64,000 nucleotides of DNA, taken from positions 2,649,914 to 2,713,913 of the forward strand of contig JADCRB010000042.1 in NCBI GenBank assembly GCA_021464245.1, read 5' to 3'. The translations under genes and the position numbers were made by a program. The notes below the pieces were generated by a model, which searched no databases, had not been told where the DNA came from, and saw only the letters and a list, made by a program, of their open reading frames with translations. The stretch comes from Carallia brachiata. Lineage: Eukaryota > Streptophyta > Magnoliopsida > Malpighiales > Rhizophoraceae. Every line of letters starts with the position of its first letter. Within the stretch, counting starts at the first letter, position 1. Positions 1 through 10,647 of this stretch are shown piece after piece.

Positions 1-7
1 TTTATAT

Positions 8-145
8 CAATATATAAATTTGAGCAATATAACTTCAATACTTACTTATTATAAATTTAAGCAATATAACATCTTCAAAAATAGTATCATTATATTAGTA
101 TATAAATTTGAGTAATATAACATTTTTAAAAATAATATCATTATT
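8..145. repeat. three imperfect tandem copies of a ~45-50 bp AT-rich unit
   Basis: The phrase ATAAATTTgAGcAATATAAC recurs near positions 13, 51 and 101. The second and third copies also share a following stretch of the form CTTCAAAAATAGTATCATTAT. Copies are diverged by substitutions. The window begins inside or beside the array, so its true left end is unknown. Confidence 0.6.
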
Positions 146-360
146 TTTCTACACATCGTGCATCAAGTTTAGGACATTAATTTTTATTACTAATTCTTAA
201 TAAAAACTTGTGCATTTAAATTTTAATATCTAGATTATCTATTCATTATATTTTTTAAATCACATGAGATTTGTAATATAAATAGCTGGTTTGTCATTGA
301 CCATAAATATTAAGTAATTTGAATTGTGAAAATATATGACTTTTTAAATTTTTTTTTGAA

Positions 361-480
361 ATGGTACGAAGCAGGGACAGGAATCCCCGTTTCTCGACGG
401 GGATGAGGATGGAGATGAGAATGTGGGTAATAAACGGGTACGGGGAACGAGGAGTCATCCCTGCTCCTAACTCTCCCCAT
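361..480. repeat. GC-rich decayed interspersed repeat
   Basis: A sharply GC-richer island in AT-rich DNA, built from variants of GGGGATGAGGATGGAGATGAG and CGGGTACGGGGAACGAGG. Its edges are inverted (GCAGGGA near 371 and TCCCTGC near 458). Similar 'ATCCCCGTCC' style text recurs near 18900-19000, so this looks like a dispersed repeat family. The class cannot be assigned by eye. Confidence 0.4.
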
Positions 481-2355
481 TATCAATCCTAGAACCTGTA
501 ATCAATTGATTATGCTTTGCCACAGGAGCATATTTTAGATCATATAGACAAACATTTCTCAAAGATATATTTGTTCAGAAGAGATAATAAAAAGAATTCG
601 ATTTTGAGTGACTTACGTATCTATTCTATATTAATAATTTATAGCGAAAAGATGCGTGCCCAAGTTGTTTTCTGAATCATTTGGTAACATTGAACCTGCA
701 CTAAAGAGACCATCCATCGACTTTAAGCACAAAATGCTAGAAATTATTGCATTATCCAAACATGTCCGGTGGTAAATCTCATCCAAGAGACCATATGACA
801 TTTGTTGCAGAAAAATTCAACAGAAACAAATTCCCTCGGTAGAACTAATACGTTGTGATAATCCCAGAAAGGAAAAGTCAGTTGATCATGCTTGATGTCA
901 CTTATTTTTTTTTTTATTCATATACTTGTTAATTTTATTCCTTTTTTTAATAAGTAAAACTAACTCATGATCTAACGCTATTCAAATATTATTTTTAATT
1001 TTTTTATTCAAATAGATCTCACTTATTGTGTGGTTTAAAATCATGAGTAAATTATACTTATTTAAAAAAAGGAGTGAAAATAAAAATCTCTTCTTATTCA
1101 TTAGTTTCGTGGTCATTAATTTAAAAGGAATAATCTCCACCTTTGAGGTGGTTGACAAAAGTAGAAGGTTTTTTTTTTGGGGTTGATTAATATTTGTTGC
1201 ATGATAGTTTCATTTCCATTAATTTTACAAGTTCCTTAGACAAAAAAGTATGGCTGGGATGTTTGCAGATAATGCCTAGCATACTATTACTCTTTATGTT
1301 TATTAAGCTCAACGTCAAAAATGCCAAAGTCTCCTTCTTCTTGTTTTTTTTTTTTTTTTTTTGGAGTAAAGAAAAATTCATAAGCTTGAAACAACTCAAA
1401 GCTAGGGAAAAACATATATGGGCAGGGAAAAAAACTGGCCAAGTCAAGTTATAATGCAATCGACCAATTAAATTATATGACCGAACAATTGTTATTTGTA
1501 ATAAAAAAAATCGATAAATTTAACGTATTTTTTATTATTTTTATTGTAAATATAATCGATTGGTTGTACAATATTATCAGTAGATTGCATTGTTAGTTTT
1601 TCCGGTCAGTTTTTGCCGTCGGTTTTTCCGATCCAGAGTAATTAGACTCGCCGGCCACTGCCTTGATGCCTCCTCAACGTCGGGGACTCAAAAGTTTTTC
1701 ATATTTGAAAGATAAATAATCTCTAGCAATTCAAGATGAAACGGGAAATGGGCAAAGGCCCACTGCAAGAGGAAATGGGACATGAGCAAAGGCCCACTGA
1801 AGTCGGCCCTGTAAAGGCGCGAATTTAGGTTGAAGTCAGAGCCAATTAGTTTAAAGTAAGAATTCTGTTTACAAAAACACAAAAAATAGACATGATATAT
1901 CGTTAACAAACCATATGTTTTCAACACTCCATTGGACAGGGCCGAGAAAAGCTTCCCTAACTGTATCACAAAAATGTAAAGATTCCAGAAGCAGGTCCTA
2001 TTAGCTTGGCCATATAATGCTGGACTTTGAATCCTAAGGCAGAGCCAGTAGGGGTTGACTGAATTCATTTCTCCATAATTCCTTAATTTTGAAGTACATA
2101 ACCAACTTTTGGCTAAACCCATATGGATAGTTGTAAATTGGTGTGGACATTTAACAAAAAGAAAATGAAAATGACGACTCATTGCTGATCACTTATACGA
2201 AAAACAGCATGCCTATACACAATCAAAATGATGCTGGAACTACAAAATATATCAAACAAGGCACTTTTTCATACAACCGAAAAAAAAAAAAAATTGAATA
2301 GTGATGCTATTCAATCCGGAAATGTTTTCTTAATTACCCCATTGATAAATTGAAC

Positions 2356-2648
2356 CAAAGGGAAAAGTTTGTGCTCCGAACAATCTTTTTCGAGAAATTC
2401 TTTGAAAACAAATTATAAAAACGCAATTAGTTGTGAATTTAGTATAACTGTATTAATTTTTTAAGAAAAAAATTATTTTTGCATATATCATATAAGATAT
2501 ACAATTTAAGATGACATTCATCTATTTTTAACTTTTAATTTTATAATTTTTTGTCATATTTTTTCAATTTAGTTATATTAAATTAGCGAATAATTATATT
2601 TTTATACCGTGTCTAGAGAAATTGTTCGGTGCAAAATCCACGCCCTTT
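2356..2648. repeat. ~290-bp foldback MITE-like element
   Basis: Terminal inverted arms of roughly 40 bp. The left arm reads AAAGGGAAAAGTTTGTGCTC and then CGAACAATCTTT. The reverse complement of the right arm reads AAAGGGCGTGGATTTTGCAC and then CGAACAATTTCT. The interior is AT-rich with no coding potential. I see no clear target-site duplication, so the superfamily is left open. Confidence 0.5.
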
Positions 2649-3774
2649 GAAACAAATCAATGGCTCGCGCAATATGTCACTTATTGGAAGAAATCGACGT
2701 GAAACCAAACTAACCGATAAACCATCAACCATCAACTGTTTGACGTCAAAGAGGTGGACACTAAGAAAATAACGTGATGATCAGGCTACAGCTGAGCTAT
2801 CCATAAGGTACCGTACTAGACACAATTAATCACTAATAAATCCCCGTTACAAGTCTTCATCTGTCCAAGCTTCAACAGGAAATTAATTAAGAACTTGATA
2901 AACACTGATTAAATATCGCGTTTCATTATATAAAGTTGGTGGGTGGGTGGGAATAATGTTGTGAAAGAAGCTTCATCCTAATTCATTAAGGATGTTCTCC
3001 AACATTGAGAAAATTCTCATCTGTCAATATAAAAGGAATTAACAAAACATTAATTATTATGCGACTTACGATGCCACGATTGTACTTTGCTTTTTTGGAT
3101 AAAACCGGCACCCACCGCCCAACAAATAGACCAAACATCATAAGTAATTTGACGTAAATAATTCTGGTAGTTTAACAGAAAAAACAGAGCAATAAAATAG
3201 TCAATAAAATATACTACTCACCAACCACCAAACAAAAGAAAATTCAAACTTTCTTTTTCCCAAATTTCAAAATTTTATCACTTGACCGACCCAATTTTTT
3301 TTATTTTTGGAAAAAAATTACCATGGGATGATGTTGAGCTTGTTGCATTATTGTCCAGCACGTCTGTGATAAATCGAATTAACGAAATTGTAAATTGTTG
3401 CTTTAGAATTCGAACAGAATCAGTGGTAAGTAACAGTCCAATCAGATTTAACCAGCAGAATTAATACTTATTATCATATAATCATCAATAATTTTTGAAA
3501 TTGAACTATCCCCTTTTGTCAAAAAAAATTACATGAATGTGGAAATTAGACGCTAAGATTTGATGCATGCCCATCTCATTGAACTTGATCGTTAATTGCT
3601 GTTGATATGTTTTTTTTTTTGATAAACAATGGATGAAGATTTGAGTAACGTTGGTCCGCCTCAAATTTTCAAAGTAATAGAACTTGTTTGAATTTCCTTT
3701 TTGTTTTTTTTTCTCGGATCAAATTTTTTTGAATTTCTAGTCACTGCTTTTTGAGCAAATGAATTTCTAGTAAC

Positions 3775-4932
3775 TCAAAAGGTCATGGCTTTGACAGAAA
3801 ATTTACAATCACGAACATTCATGGCCCTCTGAAAATCGCCCAACCCCACGTCAGCGCAGCTAAAAACCAACCTATTCGCCAACAGACAATCATCGGATGC
3901 CACAATATTGTGTATTAGGGTCCAACTACAAGACCCACCATCGCCGATCTCGCACATTATTATTTCTCCGGCGGCCGAAGAATTGTTTATGTACACAAAG
4001 TTACTGATAAAGTTTGCACTTATAGACCACATGCTACAGCTCTCTCCCTTCAGCTTCTCCAGAAGCTCCTTTGGGATGGCCCCTATCTCTCTGATTATCT
4101 CAAACGACTCGCCGTTTAGCTCCCACAGTTTCAGCCCGTTGACTTCCTCGTTGCGGTTGTTGTCCCCAGTCAGACCAATCAAGAACAAACGACCGTTGGA
4201 AAATCCGATGTTGGAGGATCGAACGCTTTTGTCGGGCCGCAGATCATACGGTCCTCGCCATGCCTTGGTGGCGGGATCGAAGGTGTAGGCTATTCCTGTG
4301 CTCTTCTCCGCCACGTACATTTTGTCGGAATCCACCGTGACGGAGAGCCACGTGGAGGCCGCAGAGTCCTTGAAGATCCCCGGCATGGAGTCGCACTTGT
4401 CCCACGTGCGCATCTCCAAATCATACAACTCCACCGCCAACGGATCGTCCTCGAAGTCGCACCCGCCGCCGGCGATGATGACTGTTTTCCCGACAGCTGC
4501 CACGATGGGGTCCGCCCTCCACACGAGGGGAGGCTCCACGTGGTTCCACGTCAGGTGGAGCGGGTCAAATGAGAACGAGAACTTGAAGGGCGATAACATG
4601 TAAAGAAGCGTGGAATGAGATGATCGGAGGGTGGAGATGTACTTGATGGACGGCTCGATTGTTATCTGGACCCACAAGCGCGAGCGCGGGTCATAAGCCT
4701 TTGTGGAAATGGAATATGGGTGCCTAGTGCGCTGGGTGTAGACGAGGAGCCACGGCTTGATTTTGTTGCAGCAACGGAGGGAAGTGGAAACGGCTAGCCG
4801 CCAGGACTTGGACACGTGACAAGCTGGGACGAGATCGGTGAGAGGCACGTGGGTGAGTATGGACTCCAAAACGTCGCCGTAAATTGGAGCTTCTGCTTTT
4901 TCTTCCGGAATCTCCTTATCTTGCTTAGCCAT
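3775..4932 (-). CDS. F-box/kelch-repeat protein (At1g23390-like)
   Basis: Single-exon gene of 385 codons. Residues about 15-55 form an F-box (GDVLESILTHVPLTDLVPAC then VSKSWR), which in this family binds a SKP1 adaptor so that the protein acts as substrate receptor in an SCF ubiquitin ligase. The rest has kelch-like strand patterns (VAAVGKTVIIAGGGCD; VELYDLEMRTW; MYVAEKSTGIAYTFDPATKAW) expected to fold as a beta-propeller for substrate binding. The open frame runs 64 codons further upstream to 5124, but that extension is low-complexity. The Met at 4932 (MAKQDKEIPEE) directly precedes conserved sequence and lies about 100 bp downstream of a TATA box, so I start there. The substrate is unknown. 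The similarity to Arabidopsis At1g23390 and the matching neighbours (CAF2, S27a, INO) are from memory. Confidence 0.88.
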   Translation of the reverse strand: MAKQDKEIPEEKAEAPIYGDVLESILTHVPLTDLVPACHVSKSWRLAVSTSLRCCNKIKPWLLVYTQRTRHPYSISTKAYDPRSRLWVQITIEPSIKYISTLRSSHSTLLYMLSPFKFSFSFDPLHLTWNHVEPPLVWRADPIVAAVGKTVIIAGGGCDFEDDPLAVELYDLEMRTWDKCDSMPGIFKDSAASTWLSVTVDSDKMYVAEKSTGIAYTFDPATKAWRGPYDLRPDKSVRSSNIGFSNGRLFLIGLTGDNNRNEEVNGLKLWELNGESFEIIREIGAIPKELLEKLKGESCSMWSISANFISNFVYINNSSAAGEIIMCEIGDGGSCSWTLIHNIVASDDCLLANRLVFSCADVGLGDFQRAMNVRDCKFSVKAMTF

Positions 4933-5030
4933 ATTCTTTGTGATCCTTGAGTTGGAAAATGGAAATGGAAAGTTTGGAGTTGAAGTTGTTGTTGATGAGG
5001 AATGAAGGAAATTTGAGTAGCGGTTTTCGT

Positions 5031-5040
5031 AGTTATATAT
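5031..5040 (-). promoter_or_regulatory. TATA box of the F-box gene
   Basis: On the minus strand this reads ATATATAACT, about 100 bp upstream of the chosen ATG at 4932. A start about 30 bp downstream would give a 5' leader near 70 nt. This position argues against using the more upstream in-frame Met at 5124, which would lie upstream of the TATA. Confidence 0.5.
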
Positions 5041-7339
5041 TAGGAACTGATGTGCCCGCCGGGCACCACTTGAGGACAATGGATTGGAACTTAATTTATT
5101 AGAAAAAAAAAGAAAGACAAACATAAAAATTGAAATTAATAATTATGATTGTATGTATATGAGTCATGAATATTTTTCTATTTTTATGAACTTTTTAATT
5201 CAGTACTAATTTTATTACCAAGGTCTCATCTGGGAAATATGGCTGTTTCCCTAGCTACTCCTTTGATTAAAAAAAAATTAGGATAATTTTAACAAAAATA
5301 TTTGATATACATATTATGCACGCCAAGTACTACACATAAGAATAAATAATATTTTTTGATTATTTTTAAAAAAATTGAAGAAAAAAAATTTAGTGAATCT
5401 TATATATTACCTACATTTTAAATTTTAAAATAATATTTATCTAAATTTTAATTTTAATTTTATAAAAAAAATATTATAATGTTAGCTCGGTACACCATTT
5501 GATGCAAACTGTGGGTGCACCAAGTAAAGCCCTAATTATAAACTATCAGTGGGTCGTTTCTAACATACAACTCTGGCAAGATCAAAAAAAAAAAAAAACT
5601 CAAAAGCATAGCCTAGAAATAATAATTAGAAGTTTATTTCTTTCTCCTTTACTTTTATTTTTTTATTAAAAAAATATTTACTGAATATATCAGTCATTTA
5701 ATTCTTAAGTCGAGATCGGAGTAACTTCCATTTATTTGAGTCCTATTCAACGATTTTAAAGGGATCGACTCACTTCCCGAATACTAATGAGACCAAGCAT
5801 AACTCCACCACTAAAGCCTTAACAGATAAATCTGCACTAACACTGCATCACAGTTTATATTCAAAGGATCCCCAGCATAGATCAGTTAAATAAAGTGCAG
5901 ACGTAGAAATTTGAACCTAAAACTTACAATATAAAAATGTCGATTACTATTAAACTATTATCTCAAATGTTTCTCCTTTACTTTAAAAAAAAAAAACAAG
6001 AAATAGTAATTAGAAGTCAAATGTTGTATTCCAGTCAATCTTGGTAGCTGACGGTGCCGAACAAGACCGGGCCAGAATTTTATTAAATTGGAAAGTATTA
6101 AATTTGTTGTTCTTTTGTCTTCGTCTATAGTTGCAGCTGAATGGTCCTTTTCTCAACTACTTCAAATCCCTTATTTTGCGAGAGTAGAGCTGCCAAATCG
6201 TTGTGTTTCGGGAGAATGATTTTTTTACTGACTTCCTTATTAATGTAGATTTATTACCCATGCCACTTCTGGTGGTGTTGGCCCTCAAAGCCATACCACA
6301 ATTGCCTCAGTTCCCAAGATTCCCAATCTGATCATGACATCTACAAAGGTGTTGTTTCTCGAGTTTTATAAAAATGATGCCTACTCAAATTTTTTGTTTA
6401 ATCTCATGAAAAATAGAGCAGAACGCTACCGCAATGCTAGAGTCGCTCTTTAATTGTCAAAATTGTAAGCTCAGTAGGCACGGTAACACATTATAAATTC
6501 TTTTGTAAATTGTTTAGAAAAGCGAGGAAATTGACTTATGACTAATTTCATCGTTTTACCGATAAAACAGACTAATCATCTAGATGACTAACTATCAGCT
6601 TAAAATAGTGAACTATTTAGTAATTTCATATCAGTCAAAAATCAATGAACCATTGCGTGTTGTGGTATAACAGTAACGCGTTAAATATGTCAACCCGAGA
6701 TCTTAAATTCGAGTGCTCTGAGTCGTGTGGTGGAGCCAAACCTACTTCTTTCCTTTTGAAAACTAATGTTTAACTATAACAATTCAGACAATTTAAGAGT
6801 TCTCTTACGAAAGAAACCATATTTCCTGATAAGATTGTAAGACGTAACACCTGCTCTCTCATTTTATTTTTTTTTTTAAAAAACCAACAAGTCCGACTAA
6901 TTGGACAAAAAAATGGTAGATTCAAGTGGGATCAATTTAGTTTCATGCTGCATACAAAACGTTTTATATTACATGCAAATGCAAAATATAAATGCATAGT
7001 ATAACTACTAGGTTTAGTTTAGCGACCATCAACATCAAGTCACAATCTCTCTTGCTCAATTCAATTGGATCGAACAAAAAAAATATATCAATATAGTATA
7101 AAACACTTTATATGTAGTAAAAAAATCAATTTTGTGCATTTAAATCCGCTAATTTTAAGTCTATTCAGATTTTTTGAAACGGATACGATTACCTAACTAA
7201 AAGGACACAAAAGATAAATGAATCATATATCACGTCACTATTTGCAATTTCCTTTTTTTGGTCAATTGCCACTATATCCAAACAACCCTACAAAACATGC
7301 GTCCATATCACAGAAAATTGGTAACAATCACATTTTAAA

Positions 7340-7610
7340 GATGTTTAGCGTGGGGTGCGTAGCTGTGCCGTCAGGGAGAAAATAAGGAACCTTTTGTTTT
7401 TTTAATCCAAAATAAGGAACCTTTTTTGAGCACAAAATATAAAATAATATTTGGTCAAAAAAATATAAAATAATGTGTTTTTTTAACACAAAAATATATA
7501 ATATAAATAATATGTACATTTTTTTGACAGTAATAATATGTATGGGCGATAATGGTCGGTTTATTCATATATCGTATGGTTAGGTGCGTAACCGTGCCGT
7601 CAAGGAGTTA
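7340..7610. repeat. pair of direct repeats ~235 bp apart
   Basis: GGGTGCGTAGCTGTGCCGTCAGGGAG near 7353 and AGGTGCGTAACCGTGCCGTCAAGGAG near 7582 are clear copies of one unit. The DNA between them is AT-rich and contains a second, smaller echo (AAATAAGGAACCTTTT twice, near 7378 and 7411). No function can be assigned. Confidence 0.55.
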
Positions 7611-7653
7611 AAAGGATTAAAAAAAAAAAAAAGGTGAAATAAATGCAATCCCT

Positions 7654-8070
7654 TTTTTTTTTTTTTTTCTTTTTGCTGAAAACGGAATCAATTTATTAAT
7701 ACTCAAACGAAGCCATGAAATCAATGTAAAAAATGCCGAGAATACCTGCATCAAACAGGATGAAAGAAATCAACACAAAAGCCTACATAACAAATAGTCA
7801 AAACGACCATTAAAACAGGAGAGACAAAGCCTAAATCAACCAACTGAATTAGATATAGTTGGAAAAAGTTGCCTATAGCAACATATACTATATATCGGTG
7901 AACTTAATATAGAAATTGTTCGAACATCTTAGATATCGACGCAATAGCCAAATTACAAGTATGAAATTGAAAATAAACATAGGTAATACTCATAATACAA
8001 AATATCCCACACAAAGGGCAACAAAGGCTCCTGCTATTAAAAAACATCCAACAAGAGAGCCAAGCATAAA
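7654..8070 (-). mobile_element. possible 5'-truncated LINE 3' end
   Basis: Read on the minus strand, the segment ends in GTATTAATAAATTGATTCCG TTTTCAGCAAAAAG followed by a run of about 18 A. That is the form of a plant L1-like 3' terminus with a poly-A tail (family knowledge, not a match I could run). The body upstream has balanced composition compared with the flanks but no intact reverse transcriptase frame. I could not find the target-site duplication, so the right edge is approximate. Confidence 0.4.
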
Positions 8071-9956
8071 CTAATATGTTGGTTTCACATGTTAAAATAT
8101 AGTTTTCTTTTTAAATTTTGAATTTTTTCTCTAAAAATACACTGAACTAAAAAAATTTATTATTATTTTTTATTATGTAAATTTCACTTGCTAACTCACT
8201 GTGACTTTGTGTTCTAGAAAAATTTTTACTCACCAACCTTTTTCCCTTTAGTAAAATATATAGTATCTTGACAAGGGGTAATAAAATAGTTAGGCTCATT
8301 TGTTGCCTTTGGTGTCATGTCTTCTCTTGTCATTTTGCAAGGGTAGCTCAAACTTTGTTTTCAAGATGCTTAATGGAAAATGAGATCAGCATGTTCTTTT
8401 TTTTTTTTTCGGTATGACCTAGGATGGAGGGGCATTAATTAGGAATATGGCGATTTTTTTTTTTTTTTTTTGGGATTTGAGAGTAATGTTACTTTGAACA
8501 TTACTGCATTATGGGAACGGAAGATTACTAGAAATGTATTTTAGAATACAATATCTGGAATGAATGTCTGAATCTGATTATTTTATATGAAAGTATATAT
8601 ATATATATAGACTTTCTTGTTTCAAATGAGATAAATACTCTTTTGATATTATAGTTGTATTTTTATTTGATTTGATTGAAGAAGAGAACCTTTTTTTTTT
8701 TTTTTGATAGAAGAAGAAACGAACATTTTGATTTTTCGTATTACAGTAACGATGTGTTAAATTTATATTGCACCTTAAATACTAGTATAACAGAGACCGA
8801 AAACATATAAAATTTATATTATCTACGGTTAAATTATGTCATAATTTAATTCGTACATGTAAAAAATTCAAATATAAGCATTTAGTATATGTATTATTTA
8901 CCATAAACCGAATTCATTTATCCAATTTTTTTACGAAAACTAATAATCAAAAATTATAATCAAGTACCTTAGTTGAATAGATATGCATTGAGCTTTTACT
9001 GAGAAAAATGCATACATGAAATAATTAATAGTTTCCAAAATATGATTTTCCAAACAGTACGTACTTGTTCAAATGAGGGGTATTTAATTTTAAAGTACAA
9101 AAGTGGGGTATTTTAGTTTGTCTTTTGCTCTAATTTACTATCTTCAAAATACTTATAACCCAACAATGGGCCTCCAATATCTAGCATTGTATTCTCCCTT
9201 GAACTAAATAAATCCATTAAAGTATTGACGACGAAAACCTTTATAAATCAACAAGAGCGGCCTTTTTAAATGCTAATAGAAACTGACTTTGGTCTCTCAA
9301 ATTTTTAGTTCAGGTTTAAAATTCAATTCTTAGTCCTTATTAAAGTTTCTCTCTAGTTGAATGCATTCGGCAATCATTGTACATTCTACTCACAAGCCAA
9401 AAATCAGGTGACAAGTAAAAAATCATTAGTTTCCACTTCCCATCACATGTTTTCTATGTTAATAAGAAAACTTTGGTAAAAAAATCCAAGTTTTCTTGGC
9501 AGTATTGATGTTTATTTGAACGTTTAGAATTTCGCCGAATGCAAATATAAGTTTCATTGCCGAATGCAAATGCAAGTTTCACTCTATGCAGACGGTAAAA
9601 TTGACATAGAAAGAATGGAGACATCTTTGTTATTAGATATGGATTCATGATACCATCATTAACTCCTACTTAGTATAAAAAAATTAAAAATGTATGATCA
9701 ACGATCACGATCGTACAAGTCCGAGTGTGGGATGCACAATGTAACTTTGCGCAAATAAATTTTTAACACGCCTAACGCAAATAAATTTTTTTAAGATAAT
9801 AGCAGGATGGCACATGCAAAATGGAAATACAAATGGGAATGAGTTCCATCATCTGTAACCTAGTATGCTTCACAGCAAGGGGAACAAAATCCATGACTTT
9901 ATACAAAGAACAATACCAATAAGATCAAAATCATACAAATCTGGTTATCATGCAAA

Positions 9957-10281
9957 AAGGATAACACTTATTTACGTCCTAAATTTTTATGAAATTTTAC
10001 GATGGAATTCAAAACCTTTCAATTATTTTAATTAAGTTATACACCTTTCAAATCTTTTACAATCAAATCCTTTCGTCAATTTGACCGTTAAAAACGTATT
10101 TGATCGTTAGGTCAAATGCCTTCCAATTTGTTAGGCCAAATACATTTTTAATGGACAAACTAATAGAAGGACTTAATTGTAAAAGATATGAAAAGTATAC
10201 AACTCAATTAAAAAATTAAAGATTTAGACTCAATTGTAAAAATTTATAAAAGTTTAAGACTTATATAATTGTTATCCCTTA
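9957..10281. repeat. ~325-bp foldback MITE with ~150-bp arms
   Basis: The two halves are long inverted copies. The left begins GGATAACACTTATTTACGTC and CTAAATTTTTAT. The reverse complement of the right begins GGATAACAATTATATAAGTC and TTAAACTTTTAT. The match continues through TTTCAAATCTTTTACAATCA against TTTCATATCTTTTACAATTA. It sits about 60 bp past the likely 3' end of the membrane-protein gene. Flanking GCAAAA occurs on both sides but does not form a clean target duplication. Confidence 0.7.
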
Positions 10282-10647
10282 CGCAAAATGGCGACACAAA
10301 TTGTACTTAAATCAGTTCATCCGACTCCAAGATGTATTAATTAAGCAAAATTCACGATACAGAGATTGCTACCTTCTTGTTAATTTTTACAACTGAACAA
10401 GAAAATAACTTGCATTCCTCATAAAAAATAATAATAACAATAATAATAATAATAACAAAAATAAGGAACTTAGATTTCTGTATATCAGCAAAAATCCATA
10501 CATCAACTTGGCAAAATGCTGCTTGACCTGCTCTATCCAAAGCAGCTACTTCTGAAAAAATGAAGAATGTAAGCAGCCAATGATGCCAGTATGCCCGTTT
10601 GCCGTTTGTCGGCTGTGCTTCTAAAGCATTAGTTACTTTCTGCCTTC

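Larger units (their letters stand above)
1..3774. other. AT-rich spacer, no gene seen
   Basis: I see no convincing coding exon here. The stretch holds the A/T-rich tandem repeat at its left edge, a GC-rich decayed repeat near 361-480 and a foldback element near 2356-2648. The longest open frame (1688-2182, minus) has no family-like motif. The last 250 bases are the downstream flank of the F-box gene. Confidence 0.6.
5125..9956. other. AT-rich spacer with decayed repeats
   Basis: No coding exon recognised. A patch near 5850-5970 (GTGCAGACgTAGAaATTTGAACCTAAAAC) has a relative near 16390-16470, and similar text occurs near 35820-36060, so a dispersed repeat family is present. The stretch also contains a direct repeat (7340-7610), a LINE-like 3' end (7654-8070) and many A/T runs. 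Confidence 0.5.

Noticed and set aside
1688..2182. 164-codon open frame, minus strand
   Set aside because: No domain, no splice logic and odd composition rich in Phe/Leu/Tyr from AT-rich DNA; it looks like a chance open frame.
4933..5124. 64-codon N-terminal extension of the F-box gene
   Set aside because: Low-complexity Ser/Thr/Phe sequence that spans the apparent TATA box; family members start at the MAKQ-type Met.
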